Shown here piece by piece: positions 18,238 to 26,288 of a DNA stretch of 64,000 nucleotides. The DNA is taken from assembly GCF_024298885.1 (NCBI RefSeq), contig NZ_CP101166.1:3161149-3225148 (forward strand), given 5' to 3'. Source of the stretch: Haloglomus halophilum (GTDB lineage: Archaea > Halobacteriota > Halobacteria > Halobacteriales > Haloarculaceae). The notes below the pieces were generated by a model. That model ran no database searches. It worked only from the letters and a program-made list of their open reading frames with translations, and had not been told where the DNA came from. Position 1 is the first letter of the stretch, and the number at the start of each line of letters is the position of its first letter. The position numbers and the translations under genes are program-made.

Positions 18238-18418
18238 TAATGGACGACCACACTATTGACCCGGATATTGCTCCACCAGCTTCGAGCAACCCAACCGGTT
18301 GGTCCGCCGACCGGAGGGAATCAAACGGTTGGGAGCATGGCACGCTCCGACGCGCTGTGATTCACGGCGTCTGTCTGTACAATAGTGGCGAGTTTCATGA
18401 ATCACATGATTGCTTCGA
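18192..18418 (+). repeat. 227-bp insertion flanked by an 8-bp direct repeat
   Basis: TGCTTCGA occurs at 18184-18191 and again at 18411-18418. The DNA between is visibly richer in A+T than the flanks and carries a divergent 5' end of a DUF309 gene plus an upstream tail. This looks like capture of homologous foreign DNA rather than a transposon; no terminal inverted repeats are seen. Confidence 0.65.
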
Positions 18419-18737
18419 AGCGGAGTGGTACAACTACGGCCGCGGCTCCACCGAGAGCAAGTTCCTCCACGGGATGGTGCAGGTCGCCGCGGGCGCGTAC
18501 AAGCACTTCGACTTCGAGGATGATGATGGGATGCGCTCGCTGTTCCGGACGGCGCTCCAGTACTTCCAGGGTATCCCCCGGGACTACTACGGCGTCGACG
18601 TACTCGACGTGCGGACGGTCCTGACGAACGCACTCTCTGACCCGACGGCGCTCCACGGTTGGGCCATCACGCTCGACGGGGAGGTCCGGGAGGCCGGCAC
18701 GGAGGATTTCGCCTACGCGGAGTCCCTGGAACACTGA
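18240..18737 (+). CDS. DUF309 family protein (chimeric 5' end)
   Basis: 165-residue DUF309 protein, a helical family with conserved His/Glu/Trp residues in [17 protein letters not shown] (about residues 44-60) and [14 protein letters not shown] (about 74-87). Function is unknown, though a metal site is often suspected. The first about 60 codons are A+T-richer than the rest, which is host-like; the junction falls at the TGCTTCGA repeat. It starts 2 bp after the stop of the displaced fragment. Probably the functional copy. Confidence 0.8.
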   Translation: MDDHTIDPDIAPPASSNPTGWSADRRESNGWEHGTLRRAVIHGVCLYNSGEFHESHDCFEAEWYNYGRGSTESKFLHGMVQVAAGAYKHFDFEDDDGMRSLFRTALQYFQGIPRDYYGVDVLDVRTVLTNALSDPTALHGWAITLDGEVREAGTEDFAYAESLEH

Positions 18738-18879
18738 CCGACTGGGTCGGGGCCTCGTTGCTTCCCCTCGGGTTCGGTCGCTATCTGCGCAGATGAGTAT
18801 AGCTGGCAGAAATATCAAATAAGTCCCATATATGCATATTATTCCAGATATTGGCTAGGGTGCTGAGAAATACGGTGCT

Positions 18880-18896
18880 CCTCCACGCTGTGGAGG
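18880..18896 (-). terminator. Hairpin terminator of the geranylgeranyl reductase gene
   Basis: CCTCCAC-GCT-GTGGAGG is a perfect 7-bp hairpin just past the stop of the minus-strand reductase gene. It is followed in the transcript by a U-containing stretch. Confidence 0.5.
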
Positions 18897-18907
18897 GGCC
18901 GGCCGGC

Positions 18908-20278
18908 TCAGTATTTGGGGTCGGCGCCGGTGACCTCGTACAGCTCGTCCATGACGGCGTCCCGGCGGTCGCGCCAGGCCTCGAAGCCGTCCGGCGAGGT
19001 CGGATAATCGTCGTAGATATCCCGGAGGTCGGCGGCGAGGCCGTTGACCTTCCGGAGCTCCAGCAGGGTGCCCCAGTGCCCGAACGTCCTGACGAGTGTC
19101 TTCAGCTTGAGGCCCAGGCTCATCGAGGCGGTCCCGTCGCGGGCCATCACGTCGGCAATCTGCTGGCCCGGCAGCGCCGAGATGACCGAGACGAGGTCGT
19201 CCACGTCGTAGGTGCCACCCCAGATGTTGTACAGGTCCATCGCGGCGAACCGCTTGCCGAAGTCGGTCTGGACCTTGCGGTTGTAGTCCCAGAACGCGGC
19301 CTCGTCGTCCGTGGTGCCCTCGGAGATGGCCTCGACGGCCTCGAGCGCGGCCCAGTAGCCGGCCTTCGCGGCGCCGGGGATGCCGCCGCCCGTCGTGGGG
19401 TTGACGTGGGCCGCCGCGTCGCCGACGGCGATGAAGCCCGGCGCCGTCGCGGAGTCGTACGGCCGGCGGGTCGGGAGCGCGGCGCCGAGCTTGTCCTTGA
19501 CGGTGGCGTTCTCGAACTCCGGGCGCGTGCGCACGTCGTCCCGGAGGACACTCACGAGCTTCATCGGGTCCTTGTTCATCTGGAAGCCCAGGCCGACGTT
19601 GATCTCCGTCTTCGTCCGGGGGAAGTACCAGAGGTAGCCCAGCTCCGCGGTCGGCTTGAACACGAGCGCGTCGTGGTAGTCGACCGGCTCCTGGACCTCG
19701 ATGACCTCGCGGTAGGCCGAACAGAACTGCGAGTAGCTGACGTTCGTGTCGAAGGTGGGGTCACTCAGGTCGGTGCGGTCCTGGAGGATGGAGAGCGCGC
19801 CCGCGGCGTCGATGGTGACGTCGGCCTCGTAAGTCGTCACCGAGCCCTTCGAGGCGGTCTTGACGCCCTCGACCTTGCCGTTCTGGATGACGTCCTGGAC
19901 GACGGTGTCGTAATGGATGTCCGCGCCGGCCTTGGCGGCCTCGTCGAGGAGGATCTCGCCGTAGCGCTTGCGGTCGACGACGGCGCCGCCGTCACCCTGC
20001 ATCTGGATGTCGAGCGTGCCGCCCTGGGGGTTCTCGAACACCGCGCGCCGGATGCCGTCGTTCGTGAACGATTCCCGGCGGAGTCGCTCACGGTCGATCA
20101 CGTCGGGGAACGTCGACGTTCCCTTGACGGCGTCGCCGCAGGCGATGTGCCCCGCCTCCTCCTCGGACTTGCGTTCGAGGATGGCGACGTCCACACCCTC
20201 GCGGGCAGCCGTGGCTGCGGCGAACGCGCCGGCCGTCCCGCCACCGACCACGAGGACGTCGTACGTCTCGGCTGGCAT
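18908..20278 (-). CDS. Geranylgeranyl reductase family flavoprotein
   Basis: 456-residue FAD-dependent oxidoreductase. The dinucleotide motif GGGTAGAFAA is at residues 11-20 and the second FAD motif FIAVGDAAAHVNPTTGGGI, typical of this family, lies near 280-298. The N-terminal block IACGDAVKGT matches archaeal digeranylgeranylglycerophospholipid reductases, which saturate isoprenoid chains of membrane lipids. A role in lipid or quinone side-chain saturation is therefore likely. The ATG at 20278 has a TATA box 28 bp upstream, consistent with a leaderless mRNA. Confidence 0.85.
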   Translation of the reverse strand: MPAETYDVLVVGGGTAGAFAAATAAREGVDVAILERKSEEEAGHIACGDAVKGTSTFPDVIDRERLRRESFTNDGIRRAVFENPQGGTLDIQMQGDGGAVVDRKRYGEILLDEAAKAGADIHYDTVVQDVIQNGKVEGVKTASKGSVTTYEADVTIDAAGALSILQDRTDLSDPTFDTNVSYSQFCSAYREVIEVQEPVDYHDALVFKPTAELGYLWYFPRTKTEINVGLGFQMNKDPMKLVSVLRDDVRTRPEFENATVKDKLGAALPTRRPYDSATAPGFIAVGDAAAHVNPTTGGGIPGAAKAGYWAALEAVEAISEGTTDDEAAFWDYNRKVQTDFGKRFAAMDLYNIWGGTYDVDDLVSVISALPGQQIADVMARDGTASMSLGLKLKTLVRTFGHWGTLLELRKVNGLAADLRDIYDDYPTSPDGFEAWRDRRDAVMDELYEVTGADPKY

Positions 20279-20301
20279 GTTCGGAGGTTATCCGACCCGA
20301 A

Positions 20302-20310
20302 CTTAAAATA
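20302..20310 (-). promoter_or_regulatory. TATA box of the geranylgeranyl reductase gene
   Basis: TATTTTAAG on the minus strand, centred about 28 bp before ATG 20278. Leaderless geometry. Confidence 0.6.
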
Positions 20311-20343
20311 CACTCCTTTCGGGTCGGCTCGCGGCCGCCGGCG

Positions 20344-21321
20344 TCAGTCGAGTCCGAATCGGCCGAGCAGCCCGTCGTCTCCCTCGTCGCTCTCGTCGTC
20401 CGCTCCGTGCTCGTCACCCTCGCCGGGAGCCTTCGCATCCGTCTCCGGGTCGGTCCCTGCCCCCGACGCCCCGGGGCCGCCGCCGTCGGCTGCGCTGTCG
20501 GCCTCGGCCTCGACGGCCCGGCTCCACTCCTCGAGACCGTCGGCGAGCCGGTCGTAGGCCTTCGCGGCAGGCGCATCGGGCACGCTGTAGCGGACCGGTT
20601 CGAGGTCGGCTGTCCGGCTGTCCTCCGGGATGACGCCGACCGCCTCGACGCCGACCTCGTCGGTCACGGCCGTGACGGTCGTCTGCTCGTCGGCCCGGTT
20701 CACGACGGTCCCGACGAGCGAGGCGCCGTTGCGCTGGCACTCGATGGCCGTCGCGTTCGAGGTCTGGATGTGGGACTCGTCGGTCGAGGTCACGACCGCG
20801 ACGCCGTCGGCGACCGTCACCGGTGCCGTCGCCGCTACCGACTCCCCGCCCGTGTCGATGATGACGGCGTCGTAGGCCATCACCAGCTCCTGGAGGACGT
20901 CCTCCAGCTCGTCCGGGTCGGTCGCCGCGACGCGCCGGTCGGAGGGCCAGCCCGCGATGACGGGGACGGTGTCGATGTCGGGGAACTCCGTCTCGTCCAC
21001 CCCGGCGAACTCCTCGTCCCCGGCGCGGAACGCGGTCCGGTCGTCGGCGAGCGCCTCCCGGTAAGCCAGGAGGTCCGCCTCGGGAACCGTCTCGGCCGAG
21101 AGCTCGTACTCGGTGGTCGCCTCGCGGATTGTCGCGTCGCCGTCGAACACGTCGTCGAGGGTGTGTTCGGGCTCGATACCGAGGCGCGAGGCGACGTTGC
21201 CGCGGAGGTCCGCGTCGAGCACGGCGGCGTACTGGCCGCCGGCACGGAAGGCGACGGCGACGTTCAACGCTGTCGCCGTCTTGCCGGCCCCGTCCGCACC
21301 GGCGACGGCGTAGATATCCAT
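20344..21321 (-). CDS. MinD/ParA-like ATPase with altered Walker A
   Basis: 325-residue SIMIBI-class ATPase, related to proteins that position cell machinery. The P-loop reads AGADGAGKTATALN (residues 7-20); the signature first Lys of the deviant Walker A (KGGxGKT) is Ala here, while the nucleotide Lys is kept. A DADLRGNVASRLG block follows at 38-50, and YDAVIIDTGGES near 145 is the Walker B region. After residue 260 the chain is a Gly/Asp/Glu linker ending in a short conserved DGLLGRFGLD tail that may be a docking peptide. A TATA box 26 bp upstream supports ATG 21321. Confidence 0.8.
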   Translation of the reverse strand: MDIYAVAGADGAGKTATALNVAVAFRAGGQYAAVLDADLRGNVASRLGIEPEHTLDDVFDGDATIREATTEYELSAETVPEADLLAYREALADDRTAFRAGDEEFAGVDETEFPDIDTVPVIAGWPSDRRVAATDPDELEDVLQELVMAYDAVIIDTGGESVAATAPVTVADGVAVVTSTDESHIQTSNATAIECQRNGASLVGTVVNRADEQTTVTAVTDEVGVEAVGVIPEDSRTADLEPVRYSVPDAPAAKAYDRLADGLEEWSRAVEAEADSAADGGGPGASGAGTDPETDAKAPGEGDEHGADDESDEGDDGLLGRFGLD

Positions 21322-21343
21322 GGGTACGGGTACGTCGTCGTTC

Positions 21344-21352
21344 CTTTAATAA
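21344..21352 (-). promoter_or_regulatory. TATA box of the MinD-like gene
   Basis: Minus-strand TTATTAAAG centred 26-27 bp upstream of ATG 21321. Leaderless geometry. Confidence 0.6.
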
Positions 21353-21464
21353 ACTGTCCCACTATTGCCCGGTTCTAACGTTCCCGGGGGAACCGTGACG
21401 CTCGGTCGTTGTGCTCGCACCGTCCCTCGGTGGGCCTCCAGCCGCCGCCTCGGACTGTCAACAG

Positions 21465-21470
21465 TTACTT
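21465..21470 (+). promoter_or_regulatory. TATA box of prf1
   Basis: TTACTT centred about 28 bp before ATG 21496, consistent with a leaderless transcript. Confidence 0.5.
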
Positions 21471-21495
21471 ACACCCCATTGGCCTAGAACCGGCA

Positions 21496-22737
21496 ATGAG
21501 TCAGCAGGACGCCGAACAGTCGGACAAACAGAAGTACGAGTTCAAGAAGGTCATCGAGGAGCTGAAGGATTTCGAGGGGTCGGGCACGCAGCTAGTGAGC
21601 ATCTACATCCCCGAGGACCGTCAGATCAGCGACGTCGCCCAGCACGTCACCCAGGAGCACTCGGAGGCCTCGAACATCAAGTCCAAGCAGACCCGGACCG
21701 CGGTGCAGGACGCGCTGACCAGCATCAAGGACCGGCTGAAGTACTACGACACCTTCCCGCCGGAGAACGGGATGGTCATCTTCTCGGGCGCCATCGACAG
21801 CGGCGGCGGCCGAACGGAGATGATAACGCGGACGCTGGAATCACCGCCCCAGCCCATCGAGTCGTTCCGCTATCACTGCGACTCGGACTTCCTCACGGGG
21901 CCGCTGGAGCATATGCTCGAGGACCAGGGCCTGTTCGGCCTCGTCGTCCTCGACCGGCGCGAGGCCAACGTCGGCTGGCTCCGGGGCAAGCGCGTCGAGG
22001 CGGTCAAGTCCGCCTCCTCGCTGGTCCCCGGCAAGCAGCGGAAAGGTGGCCAGTCCGCCCAGCGATTCGCCCGGCTCCGACTCGAGGCCATCGACAACTT
22101 CTACCAGGAGGTCGCGGGGATGGCCGACGACCTGTTCGTCCCGAAGCGCCACGAGATGGACGGCATCCTCGTCGGTGGCCCCTCGCCGACGAAGGACGAG
22201 TTCCTCGACGGTGACTACCTCCACCACGAACTCCAGGACCTCGTCCTCGGGAAGTTCGACGTCTCCTACACGGACGAATCCGGGCTCAAGGACCTCGTGG
22301 ACGCCGCCAGCGACGTACTGGCCGACCACGAGGTGATGAAGGACAAGCGGCAGATGGAGGAGTTCTTCGAGGAGCTCCACGACGGCGAGCGGGCCACCTA
22401 CGGCTTCTCCCAGACCCGGCAGAACCTCATGATGGGGTCGGTCGACCGCCTGCTCATCTCCGAGGACCTCCGACAGGACGTCGTCGTCTACGACTGCGGC
22501 GGGAAGGAGGAGTTCGAGACGGTCAGCCGCCGTGCCGAGACGCCCGAGCACGAGTGCGAGAACGGCACCGAGGCCGAGGTGAAAGAACGCGAGGACGCCA
22601 TCGACCACCTCATCGAGATCGCCGAGCAGCGCGGTACGGAGACGAAGTTCATCTCCACCGACTTCGAGAAGGGCGAGCAGCTGATGACCGCGTTCGGCGG
22701 CGTCGCCGGCATCCTCCGCTACTCGACCGGCGTGTAA
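21496..22737 (+). CDS. prf1: Peptide chain release factor aRF1
   Basis: 413-residue class-1 release factor that reads all three stop codons and releases the nascent chain. The stop-decoding motifs NIKS (60-63) and YxCxxxF (Y126, C128, F132) and the peptidyl-hydrolysis GGQ (184-186) are all present. Length is normal for archaeal aRF1. ATG 21496 (MSQQDAEQ) is supported by a TATA box 28 bp upstream; an in-frame upstream ATG would give a non-conserved extension. Confidence 0.97.
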   Translation: MSQQDAEQSDKQKYEFKKVIEELKDFEGSGTQLVSIYIPEDRQISDVAQHVTQEHSEASNIKSKQTRTAVQDALTSIKDRLKYYDTFPPENGMVIFSGAIDSGGGRTEMITRTLESPPQPIESFRYHCDSDFLTGPLEHMLEDQGLFGLVVLDRREANVGWLRGKRVEAVKSASSLVPGKQRKGGQSAQRFARLRLEAIDNFYQEVAGMADDLFVPKRHEMDGILVGGPSPTKDEFLDGDYLHHELQDLVLGKFDVSYTDESGLKDLVDAASDVLADHEVMKDKRQMEEFFEELHDGERATYGFSQTRQNLMMGSVDRLLISEDLRQDVVVYDCGGKEEFETVSRRAETPEHECENGTEAEVKEREDAIDHLIEIAEQRGTETKFISTDFEKGEQLMTAFGGVAGILRYSTGV

Positions 22738-22839
22738 GCGGGCGGAGCTGCTATCGCGTCAGGGCTTCTCGCGCTGCCCGAGGTCGATGCGTCCGGTTCC
22801 CCAACGGCTATTCGGCTCGGCGTCGGAGTTCGAACCGAC

Positions 22840-23682
22840 ATGAGTGACCAGCAACAGCAGCGCGTCGGTGGTCCGGAGTCGCGTGGCATGCCGATGCTCG
22901 GCCTCGGAACGTGGCAGAACGACGACCCGGACCAGTGCGCGGAGACGGTCGCGACGGCACTCGAGACCGGCTATCGACACATCGACACGGCCCAGGCCTA
23001 CCGGAACGAGGATGCCGTCGGCGAGGGAATCGAGCGGGCGGACGTCGACCGCGAGGACGTCTTCCTCGCGACGAAGGTCTGGATCGACAACCTGAGCCAC
23101 GACGATGTCATCGCGACGACCGAGGACAGCCTCGACCGCCTCGGGGTCGACTACGTGGACCTCCTGTACGTCCACTGGCCCGCCCGCGAGTACGAGGCCG
23201 AGGAGACGCTCGGCGCGTTCGAACAGCTCCGGAACGAGGGGCTGGTGGAGCGCATCGGCGTCTCGAACTTCGAGCCCGACCACCTCGACCGGGCGACGGA
23301 GGTGCTGGGGGAACAGCCGTTCGCCAACCAGGTCGAGATGCACCCACTCCTCCAGCAGCGCGAACTGCAGCGCTACACCGAGGACAACGGCGTCGAGCTG
23401 GTCGCGTACTCCCCGCTCGCCCGCGGCCAGGTGTTCGAGGTCGACGAGCTGACGACCATCGCCGAGCGCCACGGCGTGAGCGAGGCGCAGGTGTCGCTGG
23501 CGTGGCTCCGCGAGAAGGGCGTCACCGCCATCCCGAAGGCGACGGGCGAGGACCACATCGTCGACAACTGGCGGTCGCTGGCCCTCGAACTGAGCGAGGA
23601 GGAGGTCGCCACCATCGACGCCATCGAGGAGACCGACCGCCGGGTCCACCCCGACTTCGCCCCCGAGGCCTGGAGCGCGTAG
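22840..23682 (+). CDS. Aldo/keto reductase
   Basis: 280-residue NADPH-dependent aldo/keto reductase with a TIM-barrel fold. The catalytic tetrad can be read: Asp in YRHIDTAQAYRNE (D48, with the Tyr five residues later), Lys in VFLATKVW and His in LLYVHWP. The C-terminal cofactor motif AIPKATGEDHI is also present. The substrate is not predictable. Starts at ATG 22840; single-gene unit downstream of prf1. Confidence 0.92.
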   Translation: MSDQQQQRVGGPESRGMPMLGLGTWQNDDPDQCAETVATALETGYRHIDTAQAYRNEDAVGEGIERADVDREDVFLATKVWIDNLSHDDVIATTEDSLDRLGVDYVDLLYVHWPAREYEAEETLGAFEQLRNEGLVERIGVSNFEPDHLDRATEVLGEQPFANQVEMHPLLQQRELQRYTEDNGVELVAYSPLARGQVFEVDELTTIAERHGVSEAQVSLAWLREKGVTAIPKATGEDHIVDNWRSLALELSEEEVATIDAIEETDRRVHPDFAPEAWSA

Positions 23683-23761
23683 CGCCCCCGAAGCCGACGG
23701 CTGTACCAGCCCGAAACGGACGGGCGGAAGGTTGACGTATGGCGGCCGCAACCCCATCGAC

Positions 23762-24550
23762 ATGGCGACCGAGCAGCGCGACGGCGTCGTCGACGGCGTC
23801 CGTCTCGACGTGCAGCGGTTGCACGAGACGTGGATGGAACTGTTGTTCCCTCGCCAGCGTGGCGCCCAGCACTCGGTGCTCGGCAAGTGGAAACCCTCCA
23901 CCACCGGTGACAAGGCGAAGTATCGCATCTGGGGCGCCCTCGGTGTCCCCGTCGTCCTCGTGTTGTACCCCCTGATGTTGCTCGGCGTGGCCGTCCGGTT
24001 CTACTCGCGCCGGTTCGACAGTCTGGCTACCCGCATCGGCCTGGGTGGCACGGTCCTCGTGATGACGGTCATCTGGGGAGCGCTGACGGCCATCGTGAGA
24101 ACGTACGGCGGCTTCGGGCAGGTCGGATTCATGGCCGTCCTCGTCGCGAGCGTCACGGCCGTCGTCTCCTCGGCGCTCGCCTTCATCTTCTGGGCGAAGG
24201 GCGGCCGGGCGACGACGGTCCTGCTGGCGTACCCGTTCGGGGTGACGGCGCTGTTGCTCCCACCGGTCGTGGCCGCCTTCTACTCCGATACGGTCGGCGC
24301 CGTCGTGTTCACGCAGAGCCGGCAGATCGCCATCGTCCTGCTGAACCAGGTGTTCCAGCCCATCGGGCTCAAGGACCTGCTGGAGTCGCAGTTCGAACTC
24401 CAGGGCTTCGCCTTCGTCCTGATGTGGTTCGGCATCGCGGTGCCGCTGGGCTGGCTCCTCGGTCTGGTGGTGACGCTGGCGAACCTCACCCGCCCGCAGG
24501 AGGACGAGGACGAGAACAAATCCGGCGGTGCTGAGGCATCCGACGACTGA
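23762..24550 (+). CDS. Hypothetical multi-span membrane protein
   Basis: 262-residue protein starting at ATG 23762 (MATEQRDGV). A soluble N-terminus of about 55 residues containing WMELLFPRQRGAQHSVLGKW precedes five or six hydrophobic segments between about 60 and 235; the C-terminus is acidic. No family is recognised. The Trp/Arg-rich N-terminus may sit at the membrane interface. Confidence 0.7.
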   Translation: MATEQRDGVVDGVRLDVQRLHETWMELLFPRQRGAQHSVLGKWKPSTTGDKAKYRIWGALGVPVVLVLYPLMLLGVAVRFYSRRFDSLATRIGLGGTVLVMTVIWGALTAIVRTYGGFGQVGFMAVLVASVTAVVSSALAFIFWAKGGRATTVLLAYPFGVTALLLPPVVAAFYSDTVGAVVFTQSRQIAIVLLNQVFQPIGLKDLLESQFELQGFAFVLMWFGIAVPLGWLLGLVVTLANLTRPQEDEDENKSGGAEASDD

Positions 24551-24617
24551 CCGCCACGGAATCGGCAGGCCTCCCCGCTGGACCAATCCTCATTAGCGAG
24601 TCCCGCCTACGCCCGGT

Positions 24618-24824
24618 ATGGAGTTCGACCTGACCGTCACGGCCGGAATCTTCGCCGCCATTATCGCGGTCGGCATCGGTGGCCTCGTCGCCGCACCCAT
24701 CCCGATGGAGACCAGCACCATCCTCATGATGGTCCTCCCATCGACCGTCGTGTTCGGTGTCATCTGCCTCGCGCTGGGTGTGAAACACGGTGAGTTCCGG
24801 GCGGGGGCGTCCGGCGGGCTATAA
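24618..24824 (+). CDS. Small two-helix membrane protein (DUF7333-like)
   Basis: 68-residue protein with two hydrophobic segments (about 7-27 and 33-53) separated by a short Pro/Met/Glu turn, and a Lys/His/Arg C-terminal end. Size and sequence suit a haloarchaeal small-membrane-protein group annotated as DUF7333, with unknown function. Its 3' side carries a strong terminator complex. Confidence 0.7.
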   Translation: MEFDLTVTAGIFAAIIAVGIGGLVAAPIPMETSTILMMVLPSTVVFGVICLALGVKHGEFRAGASGGL

Positions 24825-25006
24825 GCTGAAAGCAGAAACTCATCCCGAAATCCAGATGCTTTTGACATATTTGTAGCATAATATCTTTTTCGCGGCATAT
24901 GTCGCGAAAATGGCTGTAAAGAATCCGGGCATCTGCACGACGTGTCGCCCGGTGGAACGGGCAATCGGGGCCACGCCCGTGAATCAGGTGAATCAATCGC
25001 CTGCAT

Positions 25007-25072
25007 ACGCGCGCCGGAGGCGCGCGTTTCTCCGCTCCGAGCGACCGCAGGGAGCGAGGAGCGGCCTTTTTT
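25007..25072 (+). terminator. Double hairpin plus T-tract terminator
   Basis: ACGCGCGCC-GGA-GGCGCGCGT (25007-25027) is a perfect 9-bp hairpin. CCGCTCC (25032-25038) pairs with GGAGCGG (25058-25064), followed by TTTTTT at 25067-25072. Confidence 0.65.
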
Positions 25073-25079
25073 CTGAACG

Positions 25080-25189
25080 TTTTTTGCGGTGAGCGGTTCC
25101 GCGTTCGGGAGAGCGAAGCCCTCCCGCAGCCCATCAGAAATCGAAGATTTCTGAGGACGCCGCAGGCGCGGAACCCGAACCGCAAAAAA
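25080..25189. terminator. Multi-branched bidirectional terminator element
   Basis: TTTTTTGCGGT (25080-25090) pairs perfectly with ACCGCAAAAAA (25179-25189). Nested inside are GGTTCCGCG (25095-25103) with CGCGGAACC (25167-25175), a GGGAG/CTCCC hairpin, and CAGAAATC-GAA-GATTTCTG (25135-25153). It yields a U-tract on either strand, fitting its place between convergent genes. Confidence 0.75.
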
Positions 25190-25191
25190 GC

Positions 25192-26160
25192 TCACATGTA
25201 ACCGAGGTCGCGCAGCCGCTCCATCAGGTCCTCCTTGTCCTGGGCGCGGTTGCCGCGCTCGGAGGTGTTCTCCATGTCCTGGAGCCAGGCCGGTTCGTCG
25301 GCGGACTTGCCCGTCGAGACCTCGGAGCCGAGCGAGCGGAAGCCCTCGAAGTACTTCGGGGAGACCGGGATGTCCTCGGGGGTCAGGTCGTTCGGCAGGT
25401 CGTCGAGCGACTGGGGCACGTAGCCGTCGTCGGGGTACTCGGCGACCGTCTCCGGGACGACGAAGTACCAGAAGGCGTCCCACACGTCGGCCTCCATGAA
25501 CTGGAGGATGGGCTGGATGCGGTCGTGGGGCGGGTAGATGTCCGGGTCGTGACGCGGCGAGAAGAACGTCTCGTCCGCGCGGGCCTCCTGCTCGTCCCAG
25601 CGGATGCCGGAGATGATGCCGTCGATGTCGTACTCCTCGAGCGCGTCGTTCAGCGCGACCGTCTTGAGGAGGTGATTGCCGACGTACGTGTCCAGCAGGA
25701 ACGGGAAGGTGTCCTCCTCGTACTCGAGGATGTTGCGGACGTGGTGCTGGTTGTGCTCGGAGAGGGCGTCGATGGGGATGTCGTCGCCGGGTTCGAGCCC
25801 GTTCTCGTCGACGTAGTCACCGACGTCCGTGTTGCGGGCGTAGGCGACCTCGAGGTCCCACTCGTCGGCCCAGCGCTCGACGAAGTCCATGAGTTCGTCG
25901 AAGTGCTGGTAGTGGTCGATGAACACCGTCGGCGGCATCTCGAGGTCGAACTGGTCGACGACCTCCTTCACGAAGTACAGCGTGAGCGTCGAGTCCTTCC
26001 CACCGGTCCACATGATGGCCGGGTTCTCGTACTCGCGCAGCCCCGTCTCTACGACCTCGAGGGCCTTCTCGATCTTGTCCTCGATGGTCGGGTAGTCCTC
26101 GGGGTCCTCGTCCTCGCCGTCCGTGTAGTCGACGTCCAGGTAGTCGGGGAAGTCGGTCAT
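25192..26160 (-). CDS. CysD/PAPS-reductase-like protein (PP-loop ATP pyrophosphatase fold)
   Basis: 322-residue protein with the PP-loop WTGGKDSTLTLYF (residues 51-63). Further blocks GIRWDEQEARADETFFSPR and FRSLGSEVSTG, and the tail SERGNRAQDKEDLMERLRDLGYM, align by eye with CysD (sulfate adenylyltransferase small subunit) rather than with PAPS reductase, whose C-terminal Cys motif is missing. CysD normally works with the GTPase CysN, which is not adjacent here. The protein may activate sulfate or another oxyanion, or be a specialised PP-loop enzyme. The start ATG at 26160 lies just after an A+T-rich promoter. Confidence 0.75.
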   Translation of the reverse strand: MTDFPDYLDVDYTDGEDEDPEDYPTIEDKIEKALEVVETGLREYENPAIMWTGGKDSTLTLYFVKEVVDQFDLEMPPTVFIDHYQHFDELMDFVERWADEWDLEVAYARNTDVGDYVDENGLEPGDDIPIDALSEHNQHHVRNILEYEEDTFPFLLDTYVGNHLLKTVALNDALEEYDIDGIISGIRWDEQEARADETFFSPRHDPDIYPPHDRIQPILQFMEADVWDAFWYFVVPETVAEYPDDGYVPQSLDDLPNDLTPEDIPVSPKYFEGFRSLGSEVSTGKSADEPAWLQDMENTSERGNRAQDKEDLMERLRDLGYM

Positions 26161-26288
26161 CTCGTAATGAGATATAATTAGCGAGTTGTAAGTGCTTTTC
26201 GGCAGGATTCGTGGGTGTTAACGGGTAACACACCGGGTTAGGCGGGTCATACTGAGGGTGCCCGCCAGCGAAGGCCGCTGGGTCGGAA

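Larger units (their letters stand above)
24825..25191. other. Intergenic region between convergent genes
   Basis: About 370 bp with no convincing gene. The left part (24826-24930) is A+T-rich and includes the inverted repeat TTTCGCG (24888-24894)/CGCGAAA (24903-24909). The right part is a cluster of perfect hairpins and T-tracts serving both convergent genes. Confidence 0.75.

Noticed and set aside
18851-20557. 568-codon plus-strand frame over the geranylgeranyl reductase gene
   Set aside because: Antisense shadow, rich in Arg/Val/Gly repeats; the minus-strand gene has a family match and a promoter.
24910-25092. 60-codon frame MAVKNPGICTTCRPVERAI...
   Set aside because: It runs through the terminator hairpins and ends in the T-tract; composition changes sharply midway, and no family is recognisable.
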